A DNA stretch of 64,000 nucleotides from an uncultured Bacteroidales bacterium (lineage in GTDB: Bacteria; Bacteroidota; Bacteroidia; Bacteroidales; SZUA-534): assembly GCA_902790595.1 (NCBI GenBank), contig CADASL010000001.1, forward strand, positions 124,001-188,000, in the 5' to 3' direction. This document shows positions 59,783-64,000 of the stretch, one piece after another. The notes under the pieces are model-generated. The model made no database searches and was not told the origin of the DNA. It was given only the letters and a program-made list of their open reading frames with translations. The first letter of the stretch is position 1; every line of letters begins with the position of its first letter. Made by a program: the position numbers and the translations under genes.

Positions 59783-61348
59783 TTAGAAATTCACCTCAAT
59801 GCCAAGGCCGAGCACGCGGTTGGTGCGGGTGAACTTGTCGCTGATGAGCGGCTCAACCGAGGTCACCTTCTCGTAATCCTCGTAGTTGGTCTGGAAGTAA
59901 GCGGCGGTGAGCTTCATATTGTCAGTCACTTTATACGCCACGCCGAAGCCGAAGCTGTACGAGTCAACCACAAACGACATATCGTTCATATATTCGTCAG
60001 TCAAGGGGTAGCGGGTGAGCTGCAGGCCGGCCGAGGCGGTCAGTTTATCGTTAATGTCCCACTCAAGGCCGCCCAAATACTCGTTGGTGTTGCCGTCGAG
60101 CAGGTCCTGCGAGTTGTTGTACCATTTCACATTCTGGTCGAAGAAGTGGTGGTAGCCGAGGTTCAGGCGCAGATTGTCGAGAATGCTCCATTGGGCGCCC
60201 ACGGTGAGCAGTGCCGGCGCGTCCTCGTCAACCTTGTCGCCGTCGCGGAACTTGTTCACAGCCGGAATCTCGCTGGCCTCGTTCACAGTCGATTTGTTTT
60301 TCATCTTCATCGGGGTGCGGAACTCGTATTTGGCGGCAAAATTGAATTTCTCCAGCTTATAATCGATGCCGATGACCGGAGCCACGCCAACGCCAGTCTG
60401 GTCACATTGCAGATTCACACCCTGCGAGTATTTTTCCAACGCGCCGAATTTCTGCAAAGTGCCCTCAATGGTGGCTTTTGTGGTGGCCAGTTCGGTCTGC
60501 TTGGCTGTCAGCTCGGTTTGTTTTGCCGAAAGCTCGACAGGAACTTCGGCTCCGGCGCTCTGGTATTGGGCGATGCCCGCGTTCACCTGCTCCAAGCCAG
60601 CATTAACCTGTTCAATTCCGGCGTTCACCTGAAGCAAATTGTTGTCGAGAGTAGCTGTGGTACCTTGCAGAAAAGCGCCAAACTCCACGTAGTTTTCGCC
60701 TGTTTTAACCATAATGTCGCTGATTTTGGCCTTGTACGACGCCGTTCCGTAGAGCACGCGCAAACCGCCGTAAACCGACAGATTATCAGTAACTTTGTAG
60801 GCCGCGCCAAGCTGGAAGCCGAAATAGTACTGCTTGCCCTGCATATAGCCGTTCATATCGTAGCCGGTCACGCCAAGCGGTTGCAGCTGGCTGCCAATGT
60901 TGCCAACAACGCTCTCAAATGAGCCCAGGCCGTTGTCGAACTCGCATTTGCCACCACCGCCCGGAACCGAGAAGTTGAACTGGATGCTCCAGTTTCCGGT
61001 GTTATAGGCGCCTTGCAGCGAAGGAATGATGGGCGCATCGGCCACACCCTCAAATGTTTTGGTTGCCGAGCCGTTGTTTTTCCGCCCAAGCGTGAAAAGC
61101 GGATTGGTTGATTCGATGGTGCGCGTCTGATGTGCGTACTGCCAGTTGAAGGCCAAATGAAAGCCCTCGTCGAGGAAAGCCACGCCGGCCGGGTTTGAGT
61201 AAACGCCGTCGAGACCAATGGCGCCGTCGCGTGCCGGATTGCGCAGAAAGTCAACACTCTGGTTGGTGTTTGTCAGGATGCCGCCGGCCATTGCCGTGGT
61301 TGTCGCGGTCAGCACCGAGCCGACCATCAAAAGAAGTTGTTTCTTCAT
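59783..61348 (-). CDS. FadL/OmpP1-like outer membrane protein with a coiled-coil insertion
   Basis: A 521-residue beta-barrel of the FadL/TodX family, which takes up hydrophobic compounds. Signal peptide MKKQLLLMVGSVLTATTTAMA; early motif VYSNPAGVAFLDEGFHLAF is the NPA signature; the protein ends in VLGLGIEVNF, a C-terminal barrel strand with final Phe. An insertion at about residues 240-300 carries heptad repeats (QVNAGIE, QVNAGLE, QVNAGIA, then AKQTELT, AKQTELA) predicted to be helical, unusual inside a barrel protein; it may be an extracellular or periplasmic stalk. Confidence 0.88.
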   Translation of the reverse strand: MKKQLLLMVGSVLTATTTAMAGGILTNTNQSVDFLRNPARDGAIGLDGVYSNPAGVAFLDEGFHLAFNWQYAHQTRTIESTNPLFTLGRKNNGSATKTFEGVADAPIIPSLQGAYNTGNWSIQFNFSVPGGGGKCEFDNGLGSFESVVGNIGSQLQPLGVTGYDMNGYMQGKQYYFGFQLGAAYKVTDNLSVYGGLRVLYGTASYKAKISDIMVKTGENYVEFGAFLQGTTATLDNNLLQVNAGIEQVNAGLEQVNAGIAQYQSAGAEVPVELSAKQTELTAKQTELATTKATIEGTLQKFGALEKYSQGVNLQCDQTGVGVAPVIGIDYKLEKFNFAAKYEFRTPMKMKNKSTVNEASEIPAVNKFRDGDKVDEDAPALLTVGAQWSILDNLRLNLGYHHFFDQNVKWYNNSQDLLDGNTNEYLGGLEWDINDKLTASAGLQLTRYPLTDEYMNDMSFVVDSYSFGFGVAYKVTDNMKLTAAYFQTNYEDYEKVTSVEPLISDKFTRTNRVLGLGIEVNF

Positions 61349-61612
61349 TTGTCTGAAATTTTTAGTTTTTTAGTTTTCAAAATAGTTTTCCAAAAAGTGC
61401 CGCATATTTTCGCGGCCGCGCCAACCATACAAAAGCCGTGCCACAATCGGCGAGGGGTGTTTTTTGTTTTTCGGCCGTCGGGTAGTAGTACAACGGCAAC
61501 CGATATATGTGTGAATATTTTTCGGATAAAATGAGACATTGCCGGTGTTTAATTCGGATTTGAATCAGGTTAAATCGGTTAGAAAAAACGCCTCACAACC
61601 CCACAATAATTC
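61349..61612. other. Intergenic region between the FadL-like gene and the tandem array
   Basis: No gene is supported. It contains GC-rich short stretches near 61410-61470 and ends in an AT-rich lead-in to the 33-bp array. No clear promoter for the FadL-like gene is visible. Confidence 0.3.
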
Positions 61613-61744
61613 AAAACTCGCCCCGAAAAGTGTAGCAGTTTGTCAAAAACTCCCCACGAAAAGTGTAATGATTTGTAAAAAAGTCGCCAATAAAAATGTA
61701 TATTTGTGGCGAAAACTCGCCCCGAAAAGTGTTAAATATTTGAA
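61613..61744. repeat. Four tandem 33-bp repeats upstream of the AAA/DUF4143 ATPase
   Basis: Units start at 61613, 61646, 61679 and 61712, with core AAAACTCGCCCCGAAAAGTG and an end in TTTG. Because 33 is a multiple of three they also read in one frame as 11-residue units (KLAPKSVAVCQ, KLPTKSVMICK, KVANKNVYLWR, KLAPKSVKYLK). Confidence 0.8.
61672..61706 (+). promoter_or_regulatory. Promoter-like elements inside the 33-bp array
   Basis: TTTG at 61672-61675 (unit 2) and TATATTTG at 61699-61706 (unit 3), 23 bases apart, 64 bases before the ATPase ATG. Confidence 0.4.
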
Positions 61745-61770
61745 AATCAACAGATACCTTCGGAACCAAA

Positions 61771-63120
61771 ATGACGCAAAAAATGTATCGTAGAAAAATT
61801 GAATCGGTGCTAATTCAGTGGAAAGAACGAGAAAACCGTAATCCATTGGTAATCAAAGGTTGTCGTCAGTGCGGCAAAACAAGTTCGGTTTTGGATTTCG
61901 CAAAAAAAAATTATGACAATGTGATTTATCTGGATTTTCACGAGCACAAGGAGTACAAATCGTTTTTTGCCGGCGCATTGGATGTTGACACACTTACACT
62001 TAACATTTCGGCTGGCATTAAAGGCGCGCGATTTGTGCCAAACAAGACGTGCCTTGTGTTCGATGAAATACAGGACTGCCCGAACGCCCGCTCATCGCTC
62101 AAATTCTTCAAATTAGACGGTCGTTACGATGTTATTTGCACAGGTTCGCTTTTGGGGGTGAATGGCTACAAGTCGAAAGAGGAACAGCGGGAGGAGAGTG
62201 CGGCATCGATTCCTGTTGGATTTGAGCAGATTGTCACTATGTATCCGATGGATTTTGAGGAGTGGCTGTGGGCAAACGGTATTGAAAATCAGCATATTGA
62301 CTATCTGCGCGATTGTCTTAACAAGGAGATTCCTGTAAATGAGGCCATTCACCAACGGATGCGTCAGTTGTTGCTTCGCTATGTTGTGGTTGGAGGGATG
62401 CCCGAGGCCGTTTCCGCATTCTTTAAGACCAACAATATGAACGAAGTTGCTGATATTCAGCGAGGAATCGTTGATACATACAAGGCCGATATGCTAAAAT
62501 ATGCGTTACAGGAGGACAAGTCGCGCATCCGCGAGTGTTTTGAGTCGATTCCAGCGCAGTTGGCCAAAGAGAACAAGAAGTTTCAATATTCGACAATCAG
62601 GAAAAGCGGGCGCTCGCGCGATTATCTGGGTTGTCTGCAATGGATTGAAGATGCGGGCATCATAAATAGATGTTACAACACTACAATCACCGAATTACCG
62701 CTCAATGGCAATGCCATTCCCGATTGTTTTAAGGTTTATATGACTGATATTGGACTGTTGGTCAGTATGTTGGAGGATGGAACGGCGTGGAGCATTCTTC
62801 AAGGCGATTTGCACGGCTATAAGGGTGCCATTTTCGAGAATCTTGCAGCTGACATTTTTGGTAAGATGGGGCGCAAACTCTATTATTTTCAGAAAGAAGG
62901 CACTTTGGAACTTGATTTTTTGCTTCGATACAAAGGCGAGTGCTGTCCGTTGGAATGCAAAGCCCAATCGGGTAATGCCAAGTCGATGCGAACAGTACTG
63001 AAGAATCCCGACCACTATCACGTTTTTCACGGACTGAAAATTGGTGATTACAATGTCGGGCGCAACGGTGCCGTGCTTACATTGCCGTTTTATATGGCTT
63101 TTTTGCTTGATGAGTATTGA
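61771..63120 (+). CDS. ATP-binding protein, AAA_14 plus DUF4143
   Basis: A 449-residue ATPase of a family abundant in Bacteroidetes and archaea with no settled function. Walker A is KGCRQCGKTS (K36), Walker B CLVFDEIQDC (D98/E99), and CTGSLLG is the sensor region. The C-terminal DUF4143 part ends in a PD-(D/E)xK-like arrangement (LELDFLLRYKG, then PLECKAQSG). The gene may be part of a defence or toxin-antitoxin-like module, which is speculation. ATG at 61771 or 61783 could start it. The gene is preceded by a 33-bp array. Confidence 0.88.
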   Translation: MTQKMYRRKIESVLIQWKERENRNPLVIKGCRQCGKTSSVLDFAKKNYDNVIYLDFHEHKEYKSFFAGALDVDTLTLNISAGIKGARFVPNKTCLVFDEIQDCPNARSSLKFFKLDGRYDVICTGSLLGVNGYKSKEEQREESAASIPVGFEQIVTMYPMDFEEWLWANGIENQHIDYLRDCLNKEIPVNEAIHQRMRQLLLRYVVVGGMPEAVSAFFKTNNMNEVADIQRGIVDTYKADMLKYALQEDKSRIRECFESIPAQLAKENKKFQYSTIRKSGRSRDYLGCLQWIEDAGIINRCYNTTITELPLNGNAIPDCFKVYMTDIGLLVSMLEDGTAWSILQGDLHGYKGAIFENLAADIFGKMGRKLYYFQKEGTLELDFLLRYKGECCPLECKAQSGNAKSMRTVLKNPDHYHVFHGLKIGDYNVGRNGAVLTLPFYMAFLLDEY

Positions 63121-63217
63121 TAAAATCCATTTTTATCAGTTCATAAGTCTCTTTGGGGCTGAAATTAAGCAAAAAACGTAAAAAGCTGCAGCCGTAGGAA
63201 TAATGCCCCTAAAATGC

Positions 63218-63225
63218 TATCTTTG
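63218..63225 (+). promoter_or_regulatory. Candidate minus-7 box for aconitase
   Basis: TATCTTTG fits TAnnTTTG; leader of about 130 bases to the ATG at 63362. Confidence 0.45.
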
Positions 63226-63361
63226 CGATTTAAAAGCAGTGTCCGTACATTTATGCGGGAAAGATGCATAAATATTTGGCCGCTGGCTTTTGATGATTGT
63301 TTAAGATGTTGATTTACAATAATCGGGGAGAGGCCATCTTCCCAAAAAACACAAATAAATA

Positions 63362-64000
63362 ATGCTATTCGATTTAGAGATGATTGAGCAATTCTACAGC
63401 GAATTGCCCGCAAAAGTGGCCGCGGCACGCAAAATGCTGGGCCGTCCGATGACTTTGAGTGAGAAAATCCTATACGCGCACCTGTCGCCTGAGGCCGAGG
63501 TCCGCAAATACACACGCGGAGCCGACTACGCACTGTTTGCGCCCAACCGCGTGGCTATGCAGGACGCCACCGCACAAATGGCTCTGCTGCAGTTTATGAA
63601 CGCTGGCAAAAGCCGCACAATGGTGCCGTCAACTGTTCACTGCGACCACCTGATTCAAGCCAATGTGGGCGCAGAAAAAGACCTTGCAGTGGCCAACGAC
63701 CAAAACCGCGAGGTTTACGGCTTCCTGCACGACGTGGCCGCCAAATACGGAATCGGATTCTGGAAACCAGGAGCAGGAATCATCCACCAAGTGCTGCTTG
63801 AGAACTACGCCTTCCCTGGCGGAATGATGATTGGCACCGACTCGCACACCGTCAATGCTGGCGGCCTGGGAATGGTGGCCATTGGTGTTGGCGGTGCCGA
63901 CGCTGTTGACGTAATGGTTGGTCTGCCGTGGGAACTGAAAATGCCGAAACTCATCGGCATCCGCCTGACGGGAAAACTCAACGGCTGGGCATCGCCGAAG
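63362..64000 (+). CDS. Aconitate hydratase (5' part; gene continues beyond the window)
   Basis: Interconverts citrate and isocitrate in the TCA cycle with a 4Fe-4S cluster. The visible 213 codons start at ATG 63362 ([20 protein letters not shown]) and include [20 protein letters not shown], the substrate-binding [29 protein letters not shown] and [20 protein letters not shown]. The wording is that of the mitochondrial-type aconitase. The cluster cysteines lie beyond the right edge. Confidence 0.95.
   Translation, partial: MLFDLEMIEQFYSELPAKVAAARKMLGRPMTLSEKILYAHLSPEAEVRKYTRGADYALFAPNRVAMQDATAQMALLQFMNAGKSRTMVPSTVHCDHLIQANVGAEKDLAVANDQNREVYGFLHDVAAKYGIGFWKPGAGIIHQVLLENYAFPGGMMIGTDSHTVNAGGLGMVAIGVGGADAVDVMVGLPWELKMPKLIGIRLTGKLNGWASPK

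Noticed and set aside
61613..61744. CRISPR-like reading of the 33-bp array
   Set aside because: Units are directly adjacent without spacers, only four copies, and no cas genes.
61539..61793. Small plus-strand frame of 84 codons covering the 33-bp array
   Set aside because: Its open reading comes from the repeat length being a multiple of three; it overlaps the ATPase start and contains the likely promoter. I keep it only as a possibility.

Overview
The window reads as a chromosomal segment of a Bacteroidales bacterium, probably a plant-polysaccharide user from a gut or similar anaerobic habitat. The evidence is the set of TAnnTTTG minus-7 promoter boxes, the lack of Shine-Dalgarno sites, Bacteroidetes-type lipoprotein and surface-protein domains, the HU / 29-residue basic peptide / RNase G group, the DUF3822-rsmD pair, the alaS-M23-MerR neighbourhood and a serC-serA-DUF1015 neighbourhood. 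The exact genus cannot be named from the sequence alone.

Layout. 1-2.9 kb (minus): the N-terminal part of a UMF1-type MFS transporter and an LTA-synthase-like alkaline phosphatase-fold enzyme. 3-5.1 kb (plus): a PAS hybrid kinase without a recognisable H-box. 5.3-10.7 kb (minus): an operon of a DUF1573 protein, a GH3 beta-xylosidase/glucosidase lipoprotein and a carboxylesterase lipoprotein. 10.9-17.6 kb: purU with a TPR protein, DUF1015, a lone beta-propeller-like secreted protein, then serA and serC. 17.8-28.9 kb: housekeeping genes (SiaC-like protein, MerR regulator, M23 peptidase, alaS, RNase G, a bL38-like peptide, HU, response regulator, RecD-like helicase, DUF3822, rsmD). 28.9-33.7 kb: two large TPR proteins, one ending in a SpoIIE/PP2C phosphatase. 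34-35.5 kb: a GH43-CBM6 lipoprotein flanked by direct repeats. 36-45.5 kb: one giant gene for a 3148-residue fibrous surface protein. 45.7-55.1 kb (minus): a complete-looking but unusual histidine operon. 55.2-58.1 kb: a second PAS histidine kinase. 58.2-58.4 kb: two tRNA-Leu genes, followed by an AT-rich trypsin-like protease. 59.8-63.1 kb: a FadL-like outer-membrane protein and an AAA/DUF4143 ATPase preceded by a 33-bp tandem array. The right edge cuts an aconitase gene.

How the genes fit together. The GH3, esterase and GH43-CBM6 lipoproteins fit xylan or arabinoxylan side-chain and oligomer breakdown. The his operon is headed by a clear attenuator: a 14-residue leader peptide with five consecutive His codons, an antiterminator and a T-tailed terminator. 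Almost every gap inside this operon is filled with different heptanucleotide tandem arrays and dispersed palindromes, and two extra genes (a lipoprotein and a HAD phosphatase) are embedded in it, while no hisE is seen.

The two most noteworthy items are (i) the giant gene at 36057-45503, which combines collagen-like Gly-X-Y tracts, carbohydrate-binding-like modules, a 15-copy 40-residue repeat, about fifty YadA-head-like repeats and a self-cleaving S74 chaperone, and (ii) the repeat-filled, attenuated his operon. Smaller leads are the tandem array in front of the AAA/DUF4143 ATPase, the direct repeats around GH43, and the DUF1015 protein with an ADGHHR motif near serA-serC. All family assignments come from motifs read by eye; no database search was run.
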